Positions 1-8,245 of a stretch of 38,777 bases of DNA are shown here, in pieces. Made by a program: the position numbers and the translations under genes. Within the stretch, counting starts at the first letter, position 1. Every line of letters begins with the position of its first letter. The stretch is from Betaproteobacteria bacterium UBA5216 (GTDB lineage Bacteria > Pseudomonadota > Gammaproteobacteria > Burkholderiales > SG8-41), in NCBI GenBank assembly GCA_002412495.1, contig DHVE01000035.1, forward strand, positions 33,366 to 72,142, given 5' to 3'. Under the pieces are notes generated by a model that did not search any database, was not told the DNA's origin, and worked only from the letters and a program-made list of their open reading frames with translations.

Positions 1-1305
1 TCGTGGAGTATCCACGACAGTGTTGAAGCCGCCAAAGCCGGTCTCGCCGCGCTCACCGTATGTTCTACCGCATTTACCGGCCTGGGCCGCGCGCAAGCCA
101 AGGCGTTGGGTTATGCCGATTTGCCAATCGCGGTGATTCCGCATCCGTTCGGCATCCGCACGCGCGATGAAGTGCGCGCACTGGCCGCCGAATGCGTGGA
201 CAACATCGCAAACTTGTTGTGCCAGCCGCGCAAATCCACCGCCGGCACGGCCCGCGCACCGGATTCCACGCGCGCCGAACTGATTGAAGCCCCCGACGAC
301 CTGATGGAACTCAATCAGTTGTTCATCAACAATCGCTGGAGCGACGGCCTGCCGATCATCCCGCCCACCACCGAACGCGTTGAAGCCATGCTGCGCGGCA
401 CGACGCTCGCGCGCGATACCGTCGTTGCGTCCATCGCGCCCGCGTTTCGCCCCGCCACGGTCGAACGCATCGCCATCAACGCCGTCATGGCAGGGTGCCA
501 CGCCGATTATCTGCCGCTGCTGATCGCCGCCGCCAAAGCCGTGGCGGTGCCGAGTTTTAACTTGAGCGGATTGCAAGCCACCACCAATCCCGCCGCCGTG
601 TGGCTGATCGTTAATGGCCCCATGGTGCAAAAACTCGGCATCAACGGTGCGGGCAATTGCCTCGGCCCCGGCAACTGGGCCAATGCCACTCTAGGCCGCG
701 CGCTGCGCTTGATTCTGCAAAACATCGGCGGCGGCTTGCCCGGTGAACTCGATAAGGCCACCCACGGCCAGCCCGGAAAATATCAATTCTGCTGCGCCGA
801 AAACGAAGCCGCGAATCCGTGGGAGCCGCTGCATGTGGAGCGCGGTTTCGCGCGCGACGCGAGCACTGTTACCGTGGCGGGTGTGCTCGGCACGTGGAAC
901 ATGAACACGCATGCCAAGGACGCGGCCGATTTGCTGCGCGTGATTGGCGACACCATGGCGTTTCCGTGCAGCAGTGATTACGTGCACGGCGGCTCGCCGT
1001 GGCTGATGCTCTCGCCCGAGCATGCACATCTGCTCAAGCGCGAAGGTCTGTCCAAGCTCGATGTCAAACGCCGGCTGTGGGAAACCTCGAAGCTGTCGGC
1101 GCAACGCCTCGCGGCAAAGGATTTCGGTCGCGTGCAAAGCGGACGGCGCGATGAATTGGGCGAACTCAAGCCCGATACGATGCTGCCGATCACGGTAACG
1201 CCCGAAGACATCAATATCCTCGTGGCCGGTGGTGATGGCACGCATTCGGTGTATCTGCCGGTGTCGGGTAATTCGCATGCGGCGACGGTGGAAATTACCC
1301 CCTGA
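1..1305 (+). CDS. UGSC-family protein with a conserved C-terminal domain, 5' end missing
   Basis: The frame is open from base 1, so the start lies outside the window; 434 residues are visible. The first visible residues (SWSIHDSVEAAKAG) and the later IPHPFG resemble the small UGSC (Cys/Sec-Gly-Ser-Cys) domain, whose signature cysteines would sit just upstream of the cut. A linker leads to a second domain beginning RWSDGLPIIPPTTERV and running to the end, with several Gly/Asn-rich stretches and three cysteines (NCLG, FCCAE). The stop overlaps the start of the next gene by one base (TGATG), so the two are probably translationally coupled, tying this enzyme-like protein to a periplasmic solute receptor. 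I know of no established reaction for the family. An internal TTG at 106 could be mistaken for the start, but the similarity extends upstream of it. Confidence 0.6.
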   Translation, partial: SWSIHDSVEAAKAGLAALTVCSTAFTGLGRAQAKALGYADLPIAVIPHPFGIRTRDEVRALAAECVDNIANLLCQPRKSTAGTARAPDSTRAELIEAPDDLMELNQLFINNRWSDGLPIIPPTTERVEAMLRGTTLARDTVVASIAPAFRPATVERIAINAVMAGCHADYLPLLIAAAKAVAVPSFNLSGLQATTNPAAVWLIVNGPMVQKLGINGAGNCLGPGNWANATLGRALRLILQNIGGGLPGELDKATHGQPGKYQFCCAENEAANPWEPLHVERGFARDASTVTVAGVLGTWNMNTHAKDAADLLRVIGDTMAFPCSSDYVHGGSPWLMLSPEHAHLLKREGLSKLDVKRRLWETSKLSAQRLAAKDFGRVQSGRRDELGELKPDTMLPITVTPEDINILVAGGDGTHSVYLPVSGNSHAATVEITP

Positions 1306-2297
1306 TGCTGTCCGCACGCATTGCACTCATCGTACTCATTGCGCTGGCATGCACCGCACATGCCAGCCACGCACAACTACGCGCCGAGTTGCCGGGTAAC
1401 TACCCCACCAAACCCGTGCGTATCATTGTCGGCTCCGTGCCCGGCGGCGGCGCCGACATTATGGCGCGCGCGGCGGCGCAGCGGCTGACCGAGCGTTTCG
1501 GACGTTCTTTTGTGGTCGACAACCGCGCAGGCGGCAACGGCATTGTCGGCATCGAGATGCTGGTGCAGGCGCCCGCCGATGGCTACACGCTGTTCGGCGG
1601 CGCAAGCCTGATTGTCACGGCAACACCAATGAAAAAAGTCGCCTTCGACACGCGCAAAGTCATCGCGCCGGTCGTGCAGATGACCACGGTGCCGGTGATG
1701 GTGATCGTGCCGCCCTCGCTGCCCGCCAACAACATCAAGGAGCTTATTGCCCTGGCGCGCGCCAAGCCCGGCACGCTGAGCTACGGCACATCGGGCGTGG
1801 GCTCTATCGCGCATCTCGGCACGGAGCTGCTCAAGTTCATGGCGGGCGGCATCGACATCGTGCATGTGCCCTACAAAGGCACCGGGCAGGCGTTCGTCGA
1901 CGCCATGAGCGGGCAGATTCATTTGCTGTTCGCCAGCGGCCTTGGGGCGATTCCGCACGTGCGCACAGGCAAGCTTAAACTGCTGGCGGTCACCACGTTA
2001 AAACGTCTGCAAGGGTTTCCGGACGTGCCCACCGTCGCCGAAACGCTTCCCGGCTTTCAACTCGACAATATGCACGGCCTCTACGCGCCCGCCGGCACGC
2101 CGCCCGCCATCGTGCGCGCGATCAACCGCGAAGTCGTGCAGTTCATCAATTCACCCGAGATGAAGGAAAAACTCGCGTTGGAAGCCACCGAAGCCGCGCC
2201 GCCCAACACGCCTGAAGAATTTCGTGAGACCTTCGCGCGTCAGGTCGCTATGTGGGATCGATTTATCAAATCGTCCGGCGTGAAGCTGGGGGATTAA
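1305..2297 (+). CDS. Bug/TctC-family tripartite tricarboxylate receptor 1
   Basis: Predicted periplasmic solute-binding protein of 330 residues. A signal peptide covers about residues 1-23 (MLSARIALIVLIALACTAHA, probable cut before Gln24). The mature protein shows the family order: YPTKPVRIIVGSVPGGGADI at the first ligand loop, RAGGNGIVG near the second, DGYTLF, HVPYKGTGQAF, a TLKRLQGFPDVPTVAE segment, and a family-like tail of LGD. Receptors of this family close around carboxylates or other small polar ligands and normally serve a TctA/TctB permease, which is absent from this window. It is coupled by a one-base overlap to the UGSC-family gene, so its ligand may be that protein's substrate (inference). 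The ligand cannot be read from sequence. Confidence 0.88.
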   Translation: MLSARIALIVLIALACTAHASHAQLRAELPGNYPTKPVRIIVGSVPGGGADIMARAAAQRLTERFGRSFVVDNRAGGNGIVGIEMLVQAPADGYTLFGGASLIVTATPMKKVAFDTRKVIAPVVQMTTVPVMVIVPPSLPANNIKELIALARAKPGTLSYGTSGVGSIAHLGTELLKFMAGGIDIVHVPYKGTGQAFVDAMSGQIHLLFASGLGAIPHVRTGKLKLLAVTTLKRLQGFPDVPTVAETLPGFQLDNMHGLYAPAGTPPAIVRAINREVVQFINSPEMKEKLALEATEAAPPNTPEEFRETFARQVAMWDRFIKSSGVKLGD

Positions 2298-2298
2298 T

Positions 2299-3459
2299 TT
2301 ACCGCTTGGGCCACAACACCCCCTGGCTGCCACGCGCCACCGCGCCCACCCCCTTGTAGACAAACTTCTGCACGCGTTTGCCTTCGTAGGTTTCGGTGGT
2401 GTAGAGATTACCCTTGGAATCCGTGGCGATGCTGTGCACGCCGTAGAACTGTCCTGGCTGCCGACCGCCGTCGCCGAAGTTTGAAATTTCTTCCAGCGTT
2501 TCGCGCAGAATGATGCGCACCTTTTCATTCTGTCCGTCAGCGAGGAACATGAAGCGCTGCTGCGGATCTTTCGAAAACGCAATATCCCACGCCGAACCCG
2601 ATGCCAGCGTGTCCTTGGCGTAAAACTGTTCTTTCACAAATTTTCCGTCCGGCTGAAATACCTGCACGCGATTCCCCTGACGGTCGCACACGTACACCAA
2701 CCCGTCGTTAGAACGCTCGACGCAATGCACCGGGTTGCGAAACTGCTGGGCGGGCGGCGCCTTGGGATCATAGTTGCCCAAATCGGCATCATCGGGTTTG
2801 TTGCCGTAGGCGCCCCAATAGCGCTTCATCTTGCCGGTATCGGCATCAAGCACCGCCACGCGTTTATTTTTGTAACCGTCCGCGACATAGGCCTCGTTGG
2901 TTTTGGGATCGACCCAGATTTTTGCCACACGCCCGAACTGGTCAGGGCTGTTGCTGCCGGCGTTCTTGCCGTAATTGCCGATCTGCATCAGGAATTTGCC
3001 GTCCTTGGTGAACTTCAGGATGTGGGAATCCTTTGCGCCATTCCCGCCAATCCACACATTGCCCTTGTAATCGACATGCACGCCGTGCGCGCCGTCTGGC
3101 CACTCGTAACCCTGTCCAGGGCCGCCCCATGAACGCACCAGATTGCCCGCCGGATCGAACACCAACACATAGAGTGCCGTGCGGCAGCACTCGGAAATCG
3201 GTGGATTCAGTTCCAGCCCGCGCTCGTTGTTGTGCAGCCCGCCGGCGCCGCGATGCACCACCCACACGTGGTCCTGCTCATCCACCCACAGCCCGATGGT
3301 CCAGCCGAGCAACCAGTGATTCGGCAAGGGCTTGGGCCATAAGGGATCGACTTCAAACATCGGCGCCTGCACGGTGTCGCGCTGCGCCTCGGCCTTGTTT
3401 TGCAGCAGCGCCTGCCCGATGGCTAAACCGGCGACGCTCAGCGCCAGTACCGCGCCCAC
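2299..3459 (-). CDS. Exported NHL-repeat beta-propeller protein (peptidyl-glycine lyase-like)
   Basis: The 386-residue frame opens at a GTG. It begins with a hydrophobic stretch (GAVLALSVAGLAIGQALL) ending near AEAQ, then a propeller built from NHL-type blades: VHVDYKGNVWIGG, VDPKTNEAYVADGYKNKRV, CVERSNDGLVYVCDRQGNRV and IATDSKGNLYTTETYEGKRV. Such propellers resemble the amidating-lyase fold, but no reaction is established for this bacterial group. The start is problematic. The only well-placed ribosome site (GGGAG, 6 nt before an ATG whose first base is 3492) leads to five codons, MNFRE, and then an in-frame TGA. The residues after it, KRNYVV, would complete a normal basic signal-peptide n-region. 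Translation may start at the GTG without a good ribosome site, or the gene may carry a nonsense mutation. It is convergent with Bug 1, one base apart. Confidence 0.72.
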   Translation of the reverse strand: MGAVLALSVAGLAIGQALLQNKAEAQRDTVQAPMFEVDPLWPKPLPNHWLLGWTIGLWVDEQDHVWVVHRGAGGLHNNERGLELNPPISECCRTALYVLVFDPAGNLVRSWGGPGQGYEWPDGAHGVHVDYKGNVWIGGNGAKDSHILKFTKDGKFLMQIGNYGKNAGSNSPDQFGRVAKIWVDPKTNEAYVADGYKNKRVAVLDADTGKMKRYWGAYGNKPDDADLGNYDPKAPPAQQFRNPVHCVERSNDGLVYVCDRQGNRVQVFQPDGKFVKEQFYAKDTLASGSAWDIAFSKDPQQRFMFLADGQNEKVRIILRETLEEISNFGDGGRQPGQFYGVHSIATDSKGNLYTTETYEGKRVQKFVYKGVGAVARGSQGVLWPKR

Positions 3460-3474
3460 AACGTAGTTACGCTT

Positions 3475-3503
3475 TCATTCACGAAAGTTCATGATGATCT
3501 CCC
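3475..3503 (-). other. In-frame TGA at codon 6 of the apparent signal peptide
   Basis: On the minus strand GGGAG (3503-3499) lies 6 nt before ATG (3492-3490). The frame reads M-N-F-R-E and then TGA at 3477-3475. The same frame continues K-R-N-Y-V-V into the hydrophobic core of the NHL protein. A CGA-to-TGA or TGG-to-TGA change would explain it. Seen directly in the sequence; its meaning is inference. Confidence 0.7.
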
Positions 3504-3629
3504 TTGATTTACCGTATCGCCCGGCGCCGCGCGTTTAGTTTAATTATACGCACGGCCTCCGCGCCGTGTGAGCGGCCCGGATTAACACGCTAGAATCACT
3601 GCTGTTTATCCTGTGCATTCGGTCTATTC

Positions 3630-4916
3630 ATGTTGAAACGGGTTATCGGTTTTGTGTTCGCGGCATGCGCCCTCGCGGCGGCACACGCGCACGACATACC
3701 CGCCGATGTGCGCCTGAATATTTTCTTCAAGCCCGCCGGAAACACGCTGGCGGTGCTGGTGCGCGCGCCGATGTCCGCGCTGCGCGAAGTGGATTATCCC
3801 AAGCGCGGCCCCGGTTACCTGGAGGTATCCAAGGCCGATGCCGCGCTGCGCCATGCGGCAAAACTGTGGCTGATCGACACGCTCGATATTTATGAAAATG
3901 ACACGCGTCTGCCGGCGCCGCGCATTGTGCAAACGCGCGTGGCGCTGCCGTCCGACACTTCGTTCACCGCGTACGAATCCGCGCTGCAAACACTGCACAG
4001 CCCGCCGCTTGCCGACAGCCTTGATCTTTATTGGAATCAGCAATTTCTGGATGTGCTGCTCGAATACCCGATTCAATCGGATCGTTCGGACTTCGCCGTG
4101 CGTGCGCGGGTGGACCGTCTGGGATTGAAGGTCGCCACGGCGCTGCGTTTTCTGCCGCCGGGCGTCGAAACGCGTGCTTTTGAATTTCACGGCGACCCGG
4201 GGCTGGTGCGTCTTGATCCACGCTGGCATCAGGCGGCATGGCGTTTTGTGGTCTCCGGCTTCTGGCACATTCTCGAAGGCATGGATCACCTGCTGTTTTT
4301 GGCGTGCCTGATGATTCCGCTGGGCAAAAACCTGCGCTGGCGGCCACTGGTCGTGATCGTCACCTCGTTCACCGTGGCGCATTCCATCACACTGCTCGCA
4401 TCGGCGTTCGGCTTTGTGCCGGATGCGCTGTGGTTTCCGCCGCTGATTGAATTCATGATCGCGCTCAGTATCATTTACATGGCGCTGGAGAATATCGCCG
4501 GCAGCAATATTCAGCGGCGGTGGATCATCACGTTTGCCTTCGGCCTGGTGCATGGCTTCGGATTTTCGTTTGCACTCAGCGAATCACTGCAATTTGCCGG
4601 CGATCATCTCATCACCTCGCTGCTCGCATTCAACGTGGGCGTGGAGATCGGCCAGCTTGTGGTGTTGATCGTTTTACTGCCGCTACTCGCGCTGCTGTTC
4701 CGGCACGCGCTCGCCGAAAAACTCGGCATCATCATCCTCTCCGCGTTGGTCGCGCACACCGGCTGGCACTGGATGCTTGAACGCCATGAGCAACTCGCGA
4801 AATTTCCGTTGCCAAAACTCGATGCGGCATTTGCCGCGAGCGCGATGCGCGGACTGATCGCTTTACTCGTGCTGGGCGTACTGGTGTGGCTCGTGCATGC
4901 CACGGTACAACGCTGA
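3630..4916 (+). CDS. HupE/UreJ-family membrane protein
   Basis: 428 residues. A signal peptide (MLKRVIGFVFAACALAAAHA, probable cut before His21) is followed by an extracytoplasmic domain of about 180 residues without recognised motifs. The C-terminal half has about seven membrane helices beginning FWHILEGMDHLLFLACLMIP and including SFTVAHSITLLAS, FAFGLVHGFGFSFAL and AFNVGVEIGQLVVL, which are typical of the HupE/UreJ group. The His/Asp-rich helix starts (HILEGMDH, VAHS, VHGFG) are the residues thought to carry metal in HupE, often proposed as a nickel or cobalt permease. No hydrogenase or urease gene is nearby, so the cargo is open. The next gene starts 4 nt after the stop if its ATG at 4921 is used. 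Confidence 0.85.
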   Translation: MLKRVIGFVFAACALAAAHAHDIPADVRLNIFFKPAGNTLAVLVRAPMSALREVDYPKRGPGYLEVSKADAALRHAAKLWLIDTLDIYENDTRLPAPRIVQTRVALPSDTSFTAYESALQTLHSPPLADSLDLYWNQQFLDVLLEYPIQSDRSDFAVRARVDRLGLKVATALRFLPPGVETRAFEFHGDPGLVRLDPRWHQAAWRFVVSGFWHILEGMDHLLFLACLMIPLGKNLRWRPLVVIVTSFTVAHSITLLASAFGFVPDALWFPPLIEFMIALSIIYMALENIAGSNIQRRWIITFAFGLVHGFGFSFALSESLQFAGDHLITSLLAFNVGVEIGQLVVLIVLLPLLALLFRHALAEKLGIIILSALVAHTGWHWMLERHEQLAKFPLPKLDAAFAASAMRGLIALLVLGVLVWLVHATVQR

Positions 4917-4920
4917 CTGG

Positions 4921-5922
4921 ATGAAAAAAATGAAAAATAAAACAAATACTTACATTAATTTCGCCGTGCATTTGGCAGGACTGATCATGAGCGCCCATGC
5001 CGCAACCGCGTGCGCCGCGGATGCGTATCCGGTCAAACCCGTGCGCTGGATTGCACCGGTGCTCGCGGGCGGCGGCGGCGATCTGATCGCGCGCGCGGTC
5101 GCGCCCAAACTCAGCGAAGCGTGGGGGCAGCAGGTCATCATCGATAACCGGGTGGGCGGCGGCGGCACGCTGGGCATGACCATCGCGATGAAAATGCCCG
5201 CCGATGGCTATACGATGGTGCTGGGCGTCATGTCGTTCGTGGGCGTCGCGCCGGCCCTGTATCCGAAACTCGCCTACGATCCGCGGCGCGATTTTGTCGC
5301 GGTGACGCAGATTCTGGATGCGCCGCTGATACTGGCGGCACATCCGTCGCTGCCAGCAAAAAATGTTCGCGAATTGATCGCGCTCGCCAAGGCCAAGCCC
5401 GGCTCGATCAGCTACGCCAGCCCCGGCAGCGGTACCGCCGCGCATATGGCCACCGAATTGATCCGCAGTATGTCCGGCACGCAAATGCTGCACGTGCCCT
5501 ATCGTGGCGCGCCACCCGCGCTGACCGATGTGGTGTCCGGTCAGGTTACGATGTACATGACCACCGTGCCGGGTGGCATGGCCCTGATTAAATCAGGGCG
5601 CCTCAAGGTGCTAGGTTCCAGTAGCCTAAAACGCACGCGCGCCCTGCCCGACGTGCCGACCATCGCGGAATCAGGACTGCCAGGCTACGACGTCACCACC
5701 TGGTACGGCGTGCTGGCGCCGGTGGGTTTGCCCGCGCCCATACTTACGCGCATGAATACGGACATCGTGCGCGCCATCCGGCTGCCGGATGTGCAGGAAC
5801 GGTTTGCCTCCGAGGGCGGCGATATCGTTGGAAATTCATCCGAAGAATTTGGCGCGTTCATCGCGCGCGAAATCGCGAAGTGGACGAAAGTGGCTAAAGA
5901 TGCCGGCGTGAAGCCGGACTGA
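4921..5922 (+). CDS. Bug/TctC-family receptor 2
   Basis: I choose the ATG at 4921, giving 333 residues that begin MKKMKNKTNTYINFAVHLAG, because this supplies a basic n-region and avoids overlap with the HupE-like gene. The frame also has an ATG at 4897 inside that gene. The signal peptide probably ends near ATACA. The receptor body shows YPVKPVRWIAPVLAGGGGD, DNRVGGGGTLG, DGYTMV, HVPYRGAPPALTDVVSGQV, LKRTRALPDVPTIAESGLPG and a C-terminal AGVKPD. It probably binds a small carboxylate in the periplasm. Being co-directional and nearly contiguous with the HupE-like gene suggests co-transcription. The first codons are strikingly AT-rich compared with the rest. Confidence 0.87.
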   Translation: MKKMKNKTNTYINFAVHLAGLIMSAHAATACAADAYPVKPVRWIAPVLAGGGGDLIARAVAPKLSEAWGQQVIIDNRVGGGGTLGMTIAMKMPADGYTMVLGVMSFVGVAPALYPKLAYDPRRDFVAVTQILDAPLILAAHPSLPAKNVRELIALAKAKPGSISYASPGSGTAAHMATELIRSMSGTQMLHVPYRGAPPALTDVVSGQVTMYMTTVPGGMALIKSGRLKVLGSSSLKRTRALPDVPTIAESGLPGYDVTTWYGVLAPVGLPAPILTRMNTDIVRAIRLPDVQERFASEGGDIVGNSSEEFGAFIAREIAKWTKVAKDAGVKPD

Positions 5923-5973
5923 GCGCGCGTCAGTACGTCGCTACGTCCTTACGCCTTTATCTCGGCTCGTCGC

Positions 5974-6738
5974 TCAGCGCTCCATTTTGCGTTGTATCAA
6001 GCAAGCCAGCAGCGCGCGATCGGATGCCGTCAGCGCGCTGTCACTGTCAACGCCGAGAAAGTGGCGCTTAAACGCCGCGACCGCCGCATTAAAATTCACC
6101 ACGTCGTAACCGAAAGCCGCCAGCAGAAACGCATCGCTCGTGCCGTTCGGCGCCGGGGGATAGGGCGCGTCGCACCACAAACCAAAGCCTCGTTCCGCCA
6201 AACGTTTCCACGGAAAAAAGCGGCTCGGATCGACTTTGCGTCCTGGAATAATGTCACCATGCCCCAGAAAATTCGCTGCGGGAATTTTATAGCGCGTCTT
6301 CAGATCGTCGAGCAATTGCAGCAAGGTTTCAATCATCGGCTCGGCAAACGGTTCAAAGCCGTTGTTGTCCAGCTCGATGCCGATAGATGCTGAATTCAAA
6401 TCGCTCAATCCTCCCCAGTAAGCCTCACCCGCATGCCAGGCGCGCGCGAGTTCATCCACCAGGTAATACAGCTTGCCATCGCGGCCGATCAGATAATGCG
6501 AGCTGACTTCACGCGCCGGGTTGGTCAGCGTGCGCAGCGATTCTTCGGCGGTATCGTCGGTGGTGTGATGAATGATGACGTAGTTGGGGCGCCGCGCGCC
6601 GAAATTCACCGACGGACGTTCGATGACCGGCAAGTGGGTGTAGGACGGTAACGCCGTGCGCGGCGTTACCGTGGTGCACCCTGCCAGCAGCGACCCAGCG
6701 CCGACTACGATAAGCCTTAATAAATAATTTAAAAACAT
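5974..6738 (-). CDS. N-acetylmuramoyl-L-alanine amidase lipoprotein (Amidase_2, AmiD-like)
   Basis: Starting at the ATG whose first base is 6738 gives 254 residues with a lipoprotein signal: MFLNYLLRLIVVGAGSLLAG followed by Cys21. Longer starts would add an arginine-rich segment before the signal and overlap the upstream gene. The Amidase_2 zinc site is visible: His57/His58 in IIHHTTDDT, His102 in AWHAG, and His160 with Lys168 and Asp170 in GHGDIIPGRKVDP. AmiD-type enzymes cut the MurNAc-L-Ala bond of turnover peptidoglycan fragments in the periplasm. A C-terminal extension after about residue 195 resembles the peptidoglycan-binding tail of this group. It is the last gene of a four-gene run, 10 nt after the flavodoxin-like gene. 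Confidence 0.88.
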   Translation of the reverse strand: MFLNYLLRLIVVGAGSLLAGCTTVTPRTALPSYTHLPVIERPSVNFGARRPNYVIIHHTTDDTAEESLRTLTNPAREVSSHYLIGRDGKLYYLVDELARAWHAGEAYWGGLSDLNSASIGIELDNNGFEPFAEPMIETLLQLLDDLKTRYKIPAANFLGHGDIIPGRKVDPSRFFPWKRLAERGFGLWCDAPYPPAPNGTSDAFLLAAFGYDVVNFNAAVAAFKRHFLGVDSDSALTASDRALLACLIQRKMER

Positions 6739-6748
6739 AGACTTACAA

Positions 6749-7240
6749 TCAAAAAACACCCAACGCCAAACCCGCCGCCAGCGCAGCGCCAGTTTCCGCG
6801 CAGCGCTGTAAATCATTGGCCGAAATAACTTTCGCCGCGAGTATTTTCTCCGGCGTTTGCGCGTGCGTGCAAACGATCAGCGGCTCGGCGGCCTTGCGCA
6901 AGCGCCAGCCGGTGCAGATGCGATCAATCTGCCGCACCGCGTTTTCGCCATCGCTGCCGGCGCAGATCAAGGTCGCGTACGCGCGACCAACAATGCGATC
7001 CAGCGCGGCGTAGAACGTGCGGTCAAAAAAGTCTTTCATGATGCCGGACATCGACGCGAGATTTTCCGGCGTGACGAAGATATAGCCCTGCGCCTGCAAC
7101 ACATCATCCGGCCCGGCGTCCCGCGCGGGCAACAGGCGCACGCGCACTTGTGGTTCAGTGGCCGCCCCCCGCGCCGCCGCCTCCGCCATTTGCCGCGCGC
7201 CATCGGTCATCGTATGAAACACGATCAGCAGCGTTTTCAT
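6749..7240 (-). CDS. Flavodoxin/NAD(P)H-dependent reductase-family protein
   Basis: 163 residues with a flavodoxin-like fold. Strand 1 and the flavin-phosphate loop read MKTLLIVFHTMTDGARQMAE, the second region is GYIFVTPENLASMSGIMKDFFDRTF (residues about 52-77), and the third strand is ATLICAGSDG. PEN-MSG-MKDFFDR is typical of flavodoxin-like and WrbA-like FMN proteins. It probably binds FMN and passes electrons in the cytoplasm; substrate unknown. It lies 15 nt after Bug 3 and 10 nt before the amidase gene. Co-transcription with a nitroreductase suggests related flavin-dependent reduction (inference). Confidence 0.78.
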   Translation of the reverse strand: MKTLLIVFHTMTDGARQMAEAAARGAATEPQVRVRLLPARDAGPDDVLQAQGYIFVTPENLASMSGIMKDFFDRTFYAALDRIVGRAYATLICAGSDGENAVRQIDRICTGWRLRKAAEPLIVCTHAQTPEKILAAKVISANDLQRCAETGAALAAGLALGVF

Positions 7241-7255
7241 GCGCGGCGGTTTTCG

Positions 7256-8233
7256 TTAATCACTCGACAGCTTCGCGGCCTTCACGACTTTCGTCCACTT
7301 CGCCACGTCGGCGCGAAAGTAGCGGCTGAACTCGGCGGGCGTGGTACCTTCGGAATCCGCGCCCAGTCCCGCGAAGCGCTCGCGCATCTCGGGCGTTTTC
7401 ACGATACGGCTCACGTCCGCGGAAATTTTTTCGATGATCTTTGGCGGCGTACCGCGCGGCACGAACAGCCCGTACCAGACATTGACTTCAAATCCGGGCA
7501 CGCCCGCCTCGGCAATGGTCGGCACATCGGGCAATTGTGAAATGCGCTTAAGACTGCTGACGCCCAGCGGCCTTAACTTGCCCGACTTGATCATCGGAAG
7601 ATTCACCGGCACGCCGCCCATGTAAATGACCAACTGCCCGCCGATCAAATCGGTCATCGCCTGCGGGCCGCTCTTGTACGGCACGTGCAGCAATTGCGTA
7701 CCCGTCATCAGCGCAAAAAGTTCGCCGGCGAGATGGTCCGAACTGCCGGTGCCGCCGCCGGAGCCGTAACTCACATGACCCGGCTTGGACTTGGCGAGCG
7801 CGATGACGTCCTTCACCGAATTGAGCGGCGAACTGACCGGCACCACCAGCGCGTTATACCGCGAGGTGATTTGCGTGACCGGATCAAAATCGCGCAAGGT
7901 GTCGAACGGCAATTTTTTATAAAACGACGGCGCGATGGCCATGCTGCCCGAACCGAACAAAATCGTGTGACCATCCGGCGGCGCCTTCGCCACCACGTCC
8001 ATGCCGATGGTGCCGCCGGCGCCCGCGCGGTTATCGACGATCAGCGATTGGCCCCAGGCATCGCTCATCTTTTGCCCGAGCACGCGCCCGATGATGTCCA
8101 TGCTGCTGCCCGGCCCGATATGGATCACCATGCGCACCGGACGTGATGGAAACGCCGCGGCGTCCTGCGCCGATGCAAATCCGGAAACGACCATCGCCGA
8201 AGCGCACAACACAACGCGAAGCCACTGAATCAT
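7256..8233 (-). CDS. Bug/TctC-family receptor 3
   Basis: 325 residues starting at an ATG preceded by GGGAG at 7 nt. A signal peptide covers MIQWLRVVLCASAMVVSGFA with a cut near SAQ. Receptor features include FPSRPVRMVIHIGPGSSMDI, DNRAGAGGTIGMD, DGHTILFGSG, HVPYKSGPQAMTDLIGGQL and SLKRISQLPDVPTIAEAGVPG. It probably captures a small polar solute in the periplasm. It sits 12 nt after the nitroreductase and 15 nt before the flavodoxin-like gene, so a receptor is embedded between two flavoenzymes. That suggests the ligand may be their reducible substrate, possibly a nitroaromatic or quinone acid (inference only). Confidence 0.88.
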   Translation of the reverse strand: MIQWLRVVLCASAMVVSGFASAQDAAAFPSRPVRMVIHIGPGSSMDIIGRVLGQKMSDAWGQSLIVDNRAGAGGTIGMDVVAKAPPDGHTILFGSGSMAIAPSFYKKLPFDTLRDFDPVTQITSRYNALVVPVSSPLNSVKDVIALAKSKPGHVSYGSGGGTGSSDHLAGELFALMTGTQLLHVPYKSGPQAMTDLIGGQLVIYMGGVPVNLPMIKSGKLRPLGVSSLKRISQLPDVPTIAEAGVPGFEVNVWYGLFVPRGTPPKIIEKISADVSRIVKTPEMRERFAGLGADSEGTTPAEFSRYFRADVAKWTKVVKAAKLSSD

Positions 8234-8245
8234 ATCGGCACTCCC

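Noticed and set aside
3475..3477. Selenocysteine codon in the NHL protein
   Set aside because: The TGA lies in a signal-peptide n-region, where selenocysteine would have no purpose, and no insertion stem was evident.
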